This document shows positions 1 through 6,442 of a DNA stretch of 6,928 nucleotides, piece after piece. Within the stretch, counting starts at the first letter, position 1; each line of letters begins with the position of its first letter. A program made the translations under genes and the position numbers. Source of the DNA: Anaerolineales bacterium (GTDB taxonomy: Bacteria; Chloroflexota; Anaerolineae; Anaerolineales; Villigracilaceae); the NCBI GenBank assembly GCA_016789205.1, contig JAEURF010000089.1, positions 1-6,928 of the forward strand, in the 5' to 3' direction. Under the pieces are notes generated by a model. The model did no database searches, was not told the origin of the DNA, and saw nothing but the letters and a program-made list of their open reading frames with translations.

Positions 1-1640
1 ATCAAGCGTTTTCTGGTTTTGGCAGTGACACCGTTATGGTGATTCTTGGTTTGCTGATTATGACCGCCGCATTTATGCGGACTGGCGTAGTAAATGCAAT
101 TAGTAGCAGATTTCTGCAATTTGCAGGCAAGCGTCCTGCTACATTACTTCCAGCCACAATGATTGTGGTCGCATCGTTGGGGGCATTTATTAGTAACACT
201 GCCTCAGCAGCATTTTTTCTACCTGTAATTTTAGGCTTGAGTCAACAAACAAAATTCAGTGCTTCTCGTCTATTGATGCCAATGGCATTTGCATCGATTT
301 TATCTAGCTCGGTTACTCTGATTAGTACTTCGACCAATGTAGTCATTAGCGGTTTGATAACACAAGCCGGTTTACCTCCAATTGGAATGTTTGAGCTTGC
401 CCCAGTCGGAATCCCCATCATGCTAGCAGGCATACTTTATATGCAATTCATTGGGCAACATTTGCTTCCTGAACGCCGTCCCGAAAAAACTTTAACAGAC
501 GCATTTGGTTTGCGGCCCTACCTTGCCGAAGTACAAGTTGTGCCAGAATCGCGTTTAGTTGGAAACACACTTGCTCAATCAGGCTTTGGTCAAAATTTCG
601 ATTTGATTGTGTTGGCAATTATTCGTGATGGAAAAAGAAAATTTGACCCATCTGCTAACTCTAAAATACAAGAAGGCGATACATTATTAGTCGAAGGTTC
701 GTCAGAAGCGGTTTTAAAAATCAAAGATATGGCAGGGATTGAACTTCAAGCAGATGCAAAATTTTCAGATGCTGATTTTGAAGAAGATGGTCTTAAGCTA
801 GCAGAAGTAGTTCTATTATCCCGCTCTCCGTTCATCGGACGTACACCCAAAAATTTACAAATGCGTGAACGCTATAATATTCAAGTTTTGGCAATTAACC
901 GGCGTACTGGTGTGATTCGTTCCAAAATTGCTGATACTCGATTGCAACTTGGGGATGTATTACTTGTTCAGGGTACTCCAGAGCAAATTGCTGCACTCCA
1001 AGTTGAAAATGCTTTTGATGTGTTAGGAGTGATGGATACACAACGCTTCAATCCTCAAAAAGCTTTGATAGTGATGGGCATATTCACACTCTCTCTTTTA
1101 CTCGGAACCTTTCAAATTATGCCCCTGCCTGCCGCAATGCTATTAGGAGCCGTATTCGTATTTGTAACTCGCATGATTTCTCCTGAAGATGCGTATCAAC
1201 AAGTAGACTGGAAGGTTTTAATTCTAATTGGTAGCATGTTAGGGTTTGGGGTAGCCATGGAATCAACCGGTACTGCAGAATTTCTTGCTAAAGAGTTAAC
1301 AGAGATTGTAGGGTCATGGAATCCATTATGGTTATTGACTGGTTTCTTTGTACTGACCGTATTCCTCACACAACCCATGTCAAATCAAGCGGCGGCAGCA
1401 GTAGTGGTTCCAGTTGCGATTCAAACAGCAGTACAATTAGGTTTGAATCCGCGCACTTTTGCAATGATGATTGCTTTCGCCGCAAGCACATCCTATTTGA
1501 CGCCGCTAGAACCAGCCTGTTTAATGGTTTATGGACCTGGACGATATCGCTTCATTGATTTTTTTAAGGTGGGCGGATTGTTGACAATCATTATATATTT
1601 CCTAGCAATCATTTTAACTCCGATATTTTGGCCCCTCTAA
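1..1640 (+). CDS. SLC13/DASS-type permease with two central TrkA-C (RCK_C) domains, 5' partial
   Basis: Inner-membrane transporter of the SLC13 (divalent anion:Na+ symporter) superfamily; substrate not determinable. The frame is open to the left edge. The 11 codons before the first Met at 36 read as family sequence (QAFSGFGSDTV), so that Met is internal and the true start lies outside the window. Numbering from the Met at 36, an N-terminal transport half carries an SNT-type motif (FISNTASAAF, about 51-60) and an STSTN segment (about 98-101). Two TrkA-C domains follow, about 163-235 and 254-325, each ending in a GDxLLVxG motif (GDTLLVEG, GDVLLVQG). The C-terminal transport half has QPMSNQAAAAV (447-455) and ends with GPGRYRFIDFFKVGG, a family hallmark. 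TrkA-C domains in such permeases are thought to bind regulatory ligands. The gene ends 117 bp before the next one and may be transcribed separately. Family is secure; sulfate, dicarboxylate or another anion cannot be distinguished. Confidence 0.9.
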   Translation, partial: QAFSGFGSDTVMVILGLLIMTAAFMRTGVVNAISSRFLQFAGKRPATLLPATMIVVASLGAFISNTASAAFFLPVILGLSQQTKFSASRLLMPMAFASILSSSVTLISTSTNVVISGLITQAGLPPIGMFELAPVGIPIMLAGILYMQFIGQHLLPERRPEKTLTDAFGLRPYLAEVQVVPESRLVGNTLAQSGFGQNFDLIVLAIIRDGKRKFDPSANSKIQEGDTLLVEGSSEAVLKIKDMAGIELQADAKFSDADFEEDGLKLAEVVLLSRSPFIGRTPKNLQMRERYNIQVLAINRRTGVIRSKIADTRLQLGDVLLVQGTPEQIAALQVENAFDVLGVMDTQRFNPQKALIVMGIFTLSLLLGTFQIMPLPAAMLLGAVFVFVTRMISPEDAYQQVDWKVLILIGSMLGFGVAMESTGTAEFLAKELTEIVGSWNPLWLLTGFFVLTVFLTQPMSNQAAAAVVVPVAIQTAVQLGLNPRTFAMMIAFAASTSYLTPLEPACLMVYGPGRYRFIDFFKVGGLLTIIIYFLAIILTPIFWPL

Positions 1641-1757
1641 AAACTCGATAACGAAAGAATAGAGTCGAAGTTCCAATGTATTAAACACAGAGGAAGCGAG
1701 CAATCAAGGCAGAAGATGCAAATCTATGGTTAGAAAACATGGAGCAACAAAACGTTT
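1641..1757. other. intergenic gap with no recognisable element
   Basis: This 117-bp gap between the permease and the DUF1905 gene holds no clear terminator or strong promoter that I can see. A GGAG at 1741-1744 lies 13 nt before the next ATG, rather far for a ribosome binding site. A frame open from 1685 crosses into the next gene but has no start before 1739 and matches nothing I recognise. Confidence 0.4.
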
Positions 1758-2048
1758 ATGAAAATCAAATTTACAGGCAAAATTTTTTTCTGGAAGGGAC
1801 CCTCCCCATTTTTTTTCGTGACCATCCCTGAAAAATACAGCAAAGAAATAAAAACTGTGTCGGCATTAGCAACATATGGCTGGGGCGTGATTCCAGTTCG
1901 AGTGCAAATTGGAAAAACAGAATTTACAACTTCATTATTCCCGAAAGATAGCAAATATCTAGTACCACTCAAAGTGGTTGTTCGCAAAGCAGAAAAACTA
2001 TCCGAGGGAGATAAAGTTACGATACAACTTGAAATTGTCTTCAAGTAA
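1758..2048 (+). CDS. DUF1905 domain protein
   Basis: Small cytoplasmic protein of 96 residues, about the size of a single DUF1905 domain, a small beta-barrel family of unknown function. Visible family features are an early aromatic segment followed by FFFVTIP (18-24), YGWGVIPV (40-47), and the signature TTSLFPKDSKYLVPLK (57-72), then VRKAEKLSEGDKV (75-87). In many bacteria this domain is fused to, or sits beside, a YdeI-like domain; here it stands alone. The start is the only ATG between the upstream in-frame stop (1731-1733) and the conserved region, and has just a distant GGAG. It opens a run of four closely spaced plus-strand genes. Function unknown. The fully overlapping antisense open frame shows no family features and was not called. 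Confidence 0.8.
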   Translation: MKIKFTGKIFFWKGPSPFFFVTIPEKYSKEIKTVSALATYGWGVIPVRVQIGKTEFTTSLFPKDSKYLVPLKVVVRKAEKLSEGDKVTIQLEIVFK

Positions 2049-2077
2049 TTTTTTAAAAATTGAAAAGAGTATGTAGC

Positions 2078-2482
2078 ATGTCAAATCAACCTGTTTTTGA
2101 ATTGCGCATCGCGCTTACCGTCAGTGATTATGAAAAGTCAGTCAAATTTTATTGTGAAGGGTTGGGAATCGAACCTGCCGCTATTTGGAATAATGGGGAT
2201 GGCAAAGCTTTAATGTTGGAAATGGGCAAAGCCACGCTTGAAGTCTTTGATGAAAACCAAGCCAAATTAATTGATGATATGGAAGCCGGGCGAAGAATCA
2301 GTGGGCAGATTCGGCTTGCGCTTCAAGTCCCAGATTTAGAGTTGGCACTGAAGCGTTTGCTTAATCATGGCGCGACGCTGATTCACCCACCCGTCACCAC
2401 TCCATGGGGCGACTATAACGTCCGCCTGCAAGACCCAGATGGAATGCAAATCACCTTGTTTCAAGTGATGAATAAAGAATAA
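2078..2482 (+). CDS. VOC (glyoxalase/bleomycin-resistance fold) protein with degenerate metal site
   Basis: Cytoplasmic 134-residue protein of the vicinal oxygen chelate superfamily, with two beta-alpha-beta-beta-beta repeats. The first begins at LRIALTVSDYEKSVKFY (9-25) and the second at IRLALQVPDLELALKRL (78-94). The C-terminal hallmark is DPDGMQITLFQ (119-129). I place the start at ATG 2078, preceded at 8 nt by AGAG, rather than the in-frame TTG at 2060, whose six extra residues lie outside the fold. In metal-dependent VOC enzymes the four ligands fall at one position in each repeat start and one in each repeat end. Here those positions appear to be R10, E55, R79 and T126, so a classical glyoxalase-type metal site is unlikely. 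It may bind a small molecule or act without metal. It follows the DUF1905 gene by 29 bp and precedes the channel-like gene by 24 bp. Substrate unknown. Confidence 0.85.
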   Translation: MSNQPVFELRIALTVSDYEKSVKFYCEGLGIEPAAIWNNGDGKALMLEMGKATLEVFDENQAKLIDDMEAGRRISGQIRLALQVPDLELALKRLLNHGATLIHPPVTTPWGDYNVRLQDPDGMQITLFQVMNKE

Positions 2483-2506
2483 AATACAAATGTTACAATT
2501 GCAATT

Positions 2507-3169
2507 ATGAATCATCAAACAATATCAAGGTTACATCCTTCTGCATTCTTACTTGCTGTTCAAATATCCAGTTTATTTTTATATGCCGCATTCGAAGGTT
2601 CAGCAAGCGGCAGAGTGATTATCAATATTGTCGGCGTTATCGTTTTAGCATTAGCAATTTGGGTTGTCAATCGCAGTCCAGCCGCCAATTGGATTGCATG
2701 GACGTTTGCATCACTAGCATTCATCTTGACCCTGCTTTCAGAATTAACCTCGAATTCAAGTTTGAAAATCGCCGCCTCGGTTATCGAGGCAATTTTTTAT
2801 TTTTACACAGCCAGCAGTCTGATTGCCTACATGTTGGATGATACCCAAGTGACTATAGATGAAATGTTTGCAGCTGGCGCCACTTTCACATTGTTAGCAT
2901 GGGGGTTTGCATATTTATATTTGGCTTGCCAAATCTTATTTCCTAATTCATTTATTTATGGCTCAGACCAAGCATTAAGTTTTTTAGAATTGCTATTCCT
3001 TAGTTTTTCAAATCTTTCTGCCACAGGTCTAAGTGACATTTTGCCGGTCACATCCTTTGCGCGAGTGTTGGTGATGCTTGAACAATTTGCGGGCGTGGCA
3101 TATATTGCTGTCGTTGTTTCCAGATTAGTCGGGCTGACTATATTACGTCACGAACACAAACAACATTAA
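2507..3169 (+). CDS. ion-channel-like membrane protein with non-canonical pore loop
   Basis: Integral membrane protein of 220 residues. Hydrophobic segments are at about 12-29, 37-55, 62-79, 86-110, 120-145 and 186-211. The last pair flanks a pore-helix/filter-like segment, LSFSNLSATGLSDILP (165-180), followed by SFARVLVMLEQFAGVAYIAVVVSRLVG. This matches the layout of two-TM K+-channel modules (Ion_trans_2), in which TVGYGDxxP is followed by an aliphatic helix with LExxxGxxYxAxxVxRLV. The filter here reads TGLSD instead of VGYGD, so K+ selectivity is doubtful. No charged voltage-sensor helix is apparent and no cytoplasmic RCK domain follows. The ATG has no clear ribosome binding site and sits 24 bp after the VOC gene, suggesting translational coupling. 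It could be a diverged K+ channel, a non-selective channel, or a protein that has lost conductance. Confidence 0.75.
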   Translation: MNHQTISRLHPSAFLLAVQISSLFLYAAFEGSASGRVIINIVGVIVLALAIWVVNRSPAANWIAWTFASLAFILTLLSELTSNSSLKIAASVIEAIFYFYTASSLIAYMLDDTQVTIDEMFAAGATFTLLAWGFAYLYLACQILFPNSFIYGSDQALSFLELLFLSFSNLSATGLSDILPVTSFARVLVMLEQFAGVAYIAVVVSRLVGLTILRHEHKQH

Positions 3170-3192
3170 ACTCCCCAACTTAGGTACAAAAT

Positions 3193-3966
3193 ATGCGAAA
3201 AATATTTTTAATTGTCTTAATCCCTATTATTGTTGCTTGCACAAATTCTCCAACAACAGTTGATTCAAATAATCAAACAGAACCTGATGGCATGTCTATG
3301 GTTTATATCCCAAAGGGAGAGTTCTTAATGGGCAGTGACGAAAATGACCCCGATGCCGCTGCTGATGAAAAGCCACAACACAAAGTTTATTTAGATGCCT
3401 TTTGGATTGATAAAACTGAAGTAACCAATGGCATGTATAACCAATGCCTTGATGCAGATGCATGCACTTTACCAATTTTGCCAAGTGAAGCATTCTTTCA
3501 AGAACCAAATCAACCTGTACAAGGTTTGGCATGGACTCAAGCCGTAGATTATTGCACATGGGCTGGGCGCAGATTACCGACCGAAGCCGAATGGGAAAAA
3601 GCCGCACGCGGCATGGATGGAAGATTATTCCCTTGGGGAAATGGATTGTTAGATGAACCCACTGCGAATTATGACTTTCTTTTCAACCAATTTATGGATG
3701 TAGGTTCGTTTCCGGCGGGAGCCAGCCCTTATGGCGTAATGGATATGGCAGGTAATGTCTGGGAGTGGACAGCAGATTGGTATAGCGAAGATTATTATGC
3801 CAACTCGCCTTATGAAAACCCGACAGGTCCTGAAAGCGGAACGATTAAGGCAATTCGAAGTGGCGCATGGAATACAGTTTTACGCGCGATTCGCGTCACC
3901 AACAGACATTGGGCATTTCCTGGGCGTGATGATATTTTAGGATTTCGATGCGCAAAGGACCAATAA
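3193..3966 (+). CDS. FGE-sulfatase-fold (SUMF1/EgtB-like) lipoprotein without catalytic cysteine pair
   Basis: Exported lipoprotein of 257 residues. A short basic start and hydrophobic stretch end at a lipobox, IVAC, with Cys16 as the predicted lipidation site. A Ser/Thr/Asn-rich linker to about residue 35 leads into the formylglycine-generating-enzyme fold: MVYIPKGEFLMGSDEND (36-52), FWIDKTEVTN (70-79), WTQAVDYCTWAGRRLPTEAEWEKAARG (114-140), FPWGN (146-150), SPYGVMDMAGNVWEWTADWY (178-197), IRSGAWN (221-227) and a closing DILGFRCA (247-254). Genuine formylglycine-generating enzymes carry two active-site cysteines between the RGGSW-like strand and the final RCA motif. That stretch here (228-246) has none, so sulfatase activation is unlikely. 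Other cysteines (85, 91, 121, 253) could form structural disulfides outside the cytoplasm. AGG at 3182-3184 lies 8 nt before the ATG. Last gene of the plus-strand run, 23 bp after the channel-like gene. Likely an envelope-bound binding or scaffold protein; the role is inferred. Confidence 0.88.
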   Translation: MRKIFLIVLIPIIVACTNSPTTVDSNNQTEPDGMSMVYIPKGEFLMGSDENDPDAAADEKPQHKVYLDAFWIDKTEVTNGMYNQCLDADACTLPILPSEAFFQEPNQPVQGLAWTQAVDYCTWAGRRLPTEAEWEKAARGMDGRLFPWGNGLLDEPTANYDFLFNQFMDVGSFPAGASPYGVMDMAGNVWEWTADWYSEDYYANSPYENPTGPESGTIKAIRSGAWNTVLRAIRVTNRHWAFPGRDDILGFRCAKDQ

Positions 3967-3988
3967 GACCAGTAAGACTAATTAGACC
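3962..3988. repeat. three degenerate 9-bp tandem repeats at a convergent gene junction
   Basis: Three consecutive 9-mers read AATAAGACC, AGTAAGACT and AATTAGACC, sharing the pattern ARTWAGACY. The first contains the stop codon of the FGE-like gene, and the array fills most of the 34-bp gap to the convergent AOR stop codon. Some bacterial genomes carry longer versions of such AAGACY-type tracts between genes; whether this genome does cannot be seen here. Confidence 0.5.
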
Positions 3989-4000
3989 AACAAAAGTATT

Positions 4001-5812
4001 TCACCCCCACAAATCTTTAACTACATCACCCAAACCCAATTCAATTAGCTTTTCTTTTTTCGGTTTACCAGTTTCCCAATCCCAGCCTCTGGCTTCATAA
4101 TATGCAAGCAACATACTTTGTAAATCGGGAACAAAACCTGCTGAGCCACCTTCTTGATAAGGTTCTAACAGCGCCTTCGGTAATTTATCATTTTGGCGCG
4201 TGATTCCTAAACGATTATTGATGGCACGTTTAAGATTCCAAGCGCGTTCGCCTGATTTCATTAAATCTTCTGTTGTCCAATTCAAATTCAATTGCGCATT
4301 GAGTAAATCCACTTGCATCGCAGGGGAAACATTTGCAAAGATACAAATCACCACAGAATTAAAATGCGTGCGCCAATTTTGATGTATCGCAACATTCGTT
4401 GCTTTTTCTGCTTGCGCTTGGCGTTCATAAAAATTAATTCCAATTCGTTCGTGTGTATGACCCCAATCTACAACGAAATAATCCGATTGATTATGACATG
4501 CCCCACGCGGACTGGTCGCATACGATAATGCCATGCCAGAAACGCCACGTGGGTCGTGATAGGCAACTTCAAGTCCGTTTACTTGCACGGCTTCATCTTC
4601 TGAATTAAATGCTTTGCCAAATTGCTTTGAACCATTCGCTAGCAAATCACCAATGCCTTCACGATGCGCAATCATATGAATCAACTGCCGAACCGAAAGA
4701 AAATTTCCCCACGTTAGCTCAAGCCCACCCGTATCTTGAAGCGTGATTTTTCCATCTTCAAAAAGTTTGAAGGCTAACCCAATCGTGTTAGCAGTGCTAA
4801 TCGAATCCATGCCATATTTATCACACAACTCACCCAAGCGAGTGACTTCGTGCAAATCGTCAATTAATAAGTTTGGACCAAAGCCAACGATAGTTTCATA
4901 TTCTGGACCTTTACGCTTCTGTCCATCGCCCAAGTTGACCACACGCCCGCATGCAATCACACAACCCTGACACGCGCTTCTGCCAACTAAAATTGTTTCG
5001 GTCATCTTCGCGCCAGAAATGTTATCTACATTTTCAAACACGCCTTGCTGATAATATTTTGACGGCATCGCCCCTAAATATTCAGCATAGTTTGCCGCGC
5101 CCGCCGTACCAACTTCATTCATCACGCGCGTTTCATTATCTTGCTTCAACATACGATTCGATTCAGAACGCAAGCGAATGTAATCTTGTGTCACTTCAAA
5201 TTTTTGTGTGCCTTGTACTGCAATCGCTTTAAGGTTTTTTGAACCCATCACCGCGCCTAAGCCAGTCCGCCCAGCCATGCGTCCGTGGTCACAACAAATC
5301 GAAGCATATAAAACTTGATTTTCACCCGCCACACCAATACATGCCACTCGCGCATTTTTGACTCCAATTTCTGCTTTGATGGTTTCTTGCGTTTCATAAA
5401 TATCTTGACCCCAGACATCCGCCGCATCTCTGACCTCGAACCTGCCATCCTGAATCCAAACATAGACTTGGCTTTCGGCTTTTCCGGTAATCCATAATCC
5501 GTCATAACCTGCTTTGCGAAGTTCCGGTCCCCAAAAACCACCGATGTTTGATTCAGCCCACAATTGAGTTGCTGGACTTTTACCGCAAATCACAAAGCGA
5601 CCTGTGGTCGGTCCGTTTGTGCCGCTTAAGGGTCCGTTGATAAACAACAACGGCGACTCAGGTGAAAATGGATTTAATTCTTTGGTTAATGTGTCATATA
5701 AAATCCGTGCGCCAAGTGATGCCCCACCGAGATAATCTTTTTCCCATTCTTTCGGAATGATATATTCTTCAGTTTGCTTTGTGGTTAGGTTGATTTTTAA
5801 GATAGGAAGCAT
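4001..5812 (-). CDS. aldehyde:ferredoxin oxidoreductase family protein (tungstopterin, [4Fe-4S])
   Basis: Cytoplasmic 603-residue enzyme, the usual full length for the family, which oxidises aldehydes to acids with ferredoxin as acceptor using a tungsten bis-pyranopterin centre. The N-terminal AOR domain shows YLGGASLGARILYD (27-40), NGPLSGTNGPTTGR (59-72) and GLGAVMGSKNLKAIAV (184-199). The [4Fe-4S] cluster ligands are Cys281, Cys284 and Cys288 (CQGCVIAC) plus Cys490, spaced like the Pyrococcus furiosus AOR set 288/291/295/494. A pterin-binding DxxGxD motif is present as DKYGMD (331-336). The second motif, normally DxxGLC, reads NSVVIC (485-490). A GPEYE segment (302-306) and His440 sit where the active-site Glu and His of Pyrococcus AOR would fall. 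The C-terminus (LIELGLGDVVKDLWG) is typical. No adjacent ferredoxin or MoaD-like gene is seen. The ribosome binding site is weak; the SCP2-like gene lies 101 bp upstream on the same strand. Substrate unknown; a related W-enzyme subfamily remains possible. Confidence 0.93.
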   Translation of the reverse strand: MLPILKINLTTKQTEEYIIPKEWEKDYLGGASLGARILYDTLTKELNPFSPESPLLFINGPLSGTNGPTTGRFVICGKSPATQLWAESNIGGFWGPELRKAGYDGLWITGKAESQVYVWIQDGRFEVRDAADVWGQDIYETQETIKAEIGVKNARVACIGVAGENQVLYASICCDHGRMAGRTGLGAVMGSKNLKAIAVQGTQKFEVTQDYIRLRSESNRMLKQDNETRVMNEVGTAGAANYAEYLGAMPSKYYQQGVFENVDNISGAKMTETILVGRSACQGCVIACGRVVNLGDGQKRKGPEYETIVGFGPNLLIDDLHEVTRLGELCDKYGMDSISTANTIGLAFKLFEDGKITLQDTGGLELTWGNFLSVRQLIHMIAHREGIGDLLANGSKQFGKAFNSEDEAVQVNGLEVAYHDPRGVSGMALSYATSPRGACHNQSDYFVVDWGHTHERIGINFYERQAQAEKATNVAIHQNWRTHFNSVVICIFANVSPAMQVDLLNAQLNLNWTTEDLMKSGERAWNLKRAINNRLGITRQNDKLPKALLEPYQEGGSAGFVPDLQSMLLAYYEARGWDWETGKPKKEKLIELGLGDVVKDLWG

Positions 5813-5855
5813 AATTTACTATTTTTCGTTGTGAACCGCGCTCTTGCTTTTACGG

Positions 5856-5890
5856 CGAAGCAATCTTCAATTATAGTGGGGATTGCTTCG
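5856..5890. repeat. REP-like inverted repeat between AOR and SCP2-like genes
   Basis: Two perfect 10-bp arms, CGAAGCAATC (5856-5865) and GATTGCTTCG (5881-5890), are separated by 15 bp. On the plus strand the stem can extend inward by two G-U pairs, then C-G and A-T pairs, leaving a 7-nt loop. The flanking CTTCGCACTCGTAATGAC (5893-5910) resembles the end of dispersed intergenic elements of the GATTGCTTCG...CGCAATGAC type known from many bacterial genomes. There is no T-tract on either side, so an intrinsic terminator is not supported. It occupies most of the 101-bp intergenic gap and may separate expression of the two minus-strand genes. Confidence 0.65.
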
Positions 5891-5913
5891 TACTTCGCAC
5901 TCGTAATGACACG

Positions 5914-6324
5914 CTAAAGAATCTCTTTCGTCACTTCTTGTGCGCAACGCACGAAATCTAAAACGGTTGGCACGTTACGCATCATATAGCCCATACTCCC
6001 ATTGACTTTTAGTTTCATTGTCATCATGGCAGTCATTGGGTTAAGTTTTCCAGTTAATACATCGGTGATGTTGTTATAAGATGCTGTTAATGTAAATGTT
6101 GGGTTTGGATAAGCAGAAGGCTCAGGCTTATACTCAACTTTACGGCAAGCGCCATGCCACAAGTCTAAATAAAAGGTGAGGCGTTCTTTCAGATTCCCTT
6201 CTGGTTCAATGTAGAAGAATAAATCGCCTTCCCAATTTTTTGCAATTTCACGATATTTTTCATCCGAGTTTAATTTTGTTTCTAAACCTTGTAACCATTC
6301 TACACTTGGGAAAATTGCAGACAT
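5914..6324 (-). CDS. SCP2-like sterol/lipid-carrier domain protein
   Basis: Cytoplasmic 136-residue protein resembling the SCP2 lipid-binding fold, which shields hydrophobic ligands such as fatty acids, acyl-CoAs or sterols in a tunnel. The family pattern is clearest in the second half: a beta strand with PTFTLTASYNNITDVLTGKLNP (75-96), then MTAMMTMKLKVNGSMGYMMRNVPTVLDF (97-124), matching the usual G-x-L-x-P ... A-x-M-x-G-K-L-K-V-x-G layout with TMK replacing GK. The size suits a stand-alone SCP2 domain. The start is well supported: GGAGG (plus-strand CCTCC at 6331-6335) lies 6 nt before the ATG. The gene is upstream of, and on the same strand as, the AOR gene, so the two may be co-expressed, with the SCP2-like protein possibly presenting a hydrophobic ligand; that link is inference. 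No signal peptide or membrane segment is evident. Confidence 0.75.
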   Translation of the reverse strand: MSAIFPSVEWLQGLETKLNSDEKYREIAKNWEGDLFFYIEPEGNLKERLTFYLDLWHGACRKVEYKPEPSAYPNPTFTLTASYNNITDVLTGKLNPMTAMMTMKLKVNGSMGYMMRNVPTVLDFVRCAQEVTKEIL

Positions 6325-6352
6325 GCACAGCCTCCAATAATAGTATTTTCTA

Positions 6353-6361
6353 ATTGTACCA
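6353..6361 (-). promoter_or_regulatory. candidate extended -10 promoter for the SCP2-like gene
   Basis: Read on the minus strand this is TGGTACAAT, a TGn-extended -10 element with TACAAT differing from TATAAT at one base. A start of transcription about 7 nt downstream would give a leader of roughly 20 nt containing the GGAGG ribosome binding site. The -35 region is poor (TTACTG at 16-bp spacing), as tolerated with an extended -10. Not experimentally supported. Confidence 0.4.
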
Positions 6362-6386
6362 TTATGAAATTTAACAGTAATTATCC

Positions 6387-6415
6387 TTGCGGAATTGATA
6401 AAAATAGTCTATGCT
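6387..6415 (+). promoter_or_regulatory. candidate promoter for the solute-binding lipoprotein gene
   Basis: TTGCGG (6387-6392) and TATGCT (6410-6415) are spaced by 17 bp and give a modest sigma-70-like match, 3/6 and 4/6. Transcription would begin near 6422, at the edge of the palindrome at 6423-6441, so a repressor bound there could block initiation. A nearby TTGATA (6395-6400) is a better -35 box but has no -10 partner at proper spacing. Confidence 0.35.
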
Positions 6416-6422
6416 TAAAGTG

Positions 6423-6441
6423 CGAAATGAAAATCATTTCG
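6423..6441. promoter_or_regulatory. near-perfect palindrome, Fur-family-like operator or leader hairpin
   Basis: CGAAATGAAAATCATTTCG has perfect 8-bp arms around AAA. Its central 13 bp, AATGAAAATCATT, differs at one position from the core AATGATAATCATT of the E. coli Fur consensus; the outer bases do not match. In RNA it could instead form an 8-bp stem, plus two G-U pairs, with a tight 3-nt loop. It lies just after the candidate -10 and 45 bp before the ATG of the solute-binding protein. Confidence 0.45.
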
Positions 6442-6442
6442 T

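Noticed and set aside
1685..1831. Open frame reading through the gap before the DUF1905 gene (RKRAIKAEDANLWLENME...)
   Set aside because: Its residue mix looks protein-like, but it has no start before 1739, is short, overlaps the real gene in another frame and matches no family I know.
1730..2044. Antisense open frame of 104 codons over the DUF1905 gene
   Set aside because: It has no recognisable family features, while the plus-strand frame shows clear DUF1905 motifs over its full length.
2060..2077. TTG start six codons upstream for the VOC gene
   Set aside because: The ATG at 2078 has a better-placed AGAG ribosome binding site and the extra residues are outside the fold.
3296..3607. Antisense open frame of 103 codons inside the FGE-like gene
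   Set aside because: Shadow of a well-supported coding region with no domain features of its own.
3962..3988. CRISPR-like repeats
   Set aside because: The units are 9 bp, contiguous and without spacers.
5257..5541. Minus-strand open frame of 94 codons inside the AOR gene
   Set aside because: Same strand but a different frame from AOR; the protein is low-complexity basic sequence and AOR is intact across it.
5856..5890. Intrinsic terminator
   Set aside because: The hairpin has no T-tract on either strand and a REP-like element explains it better.
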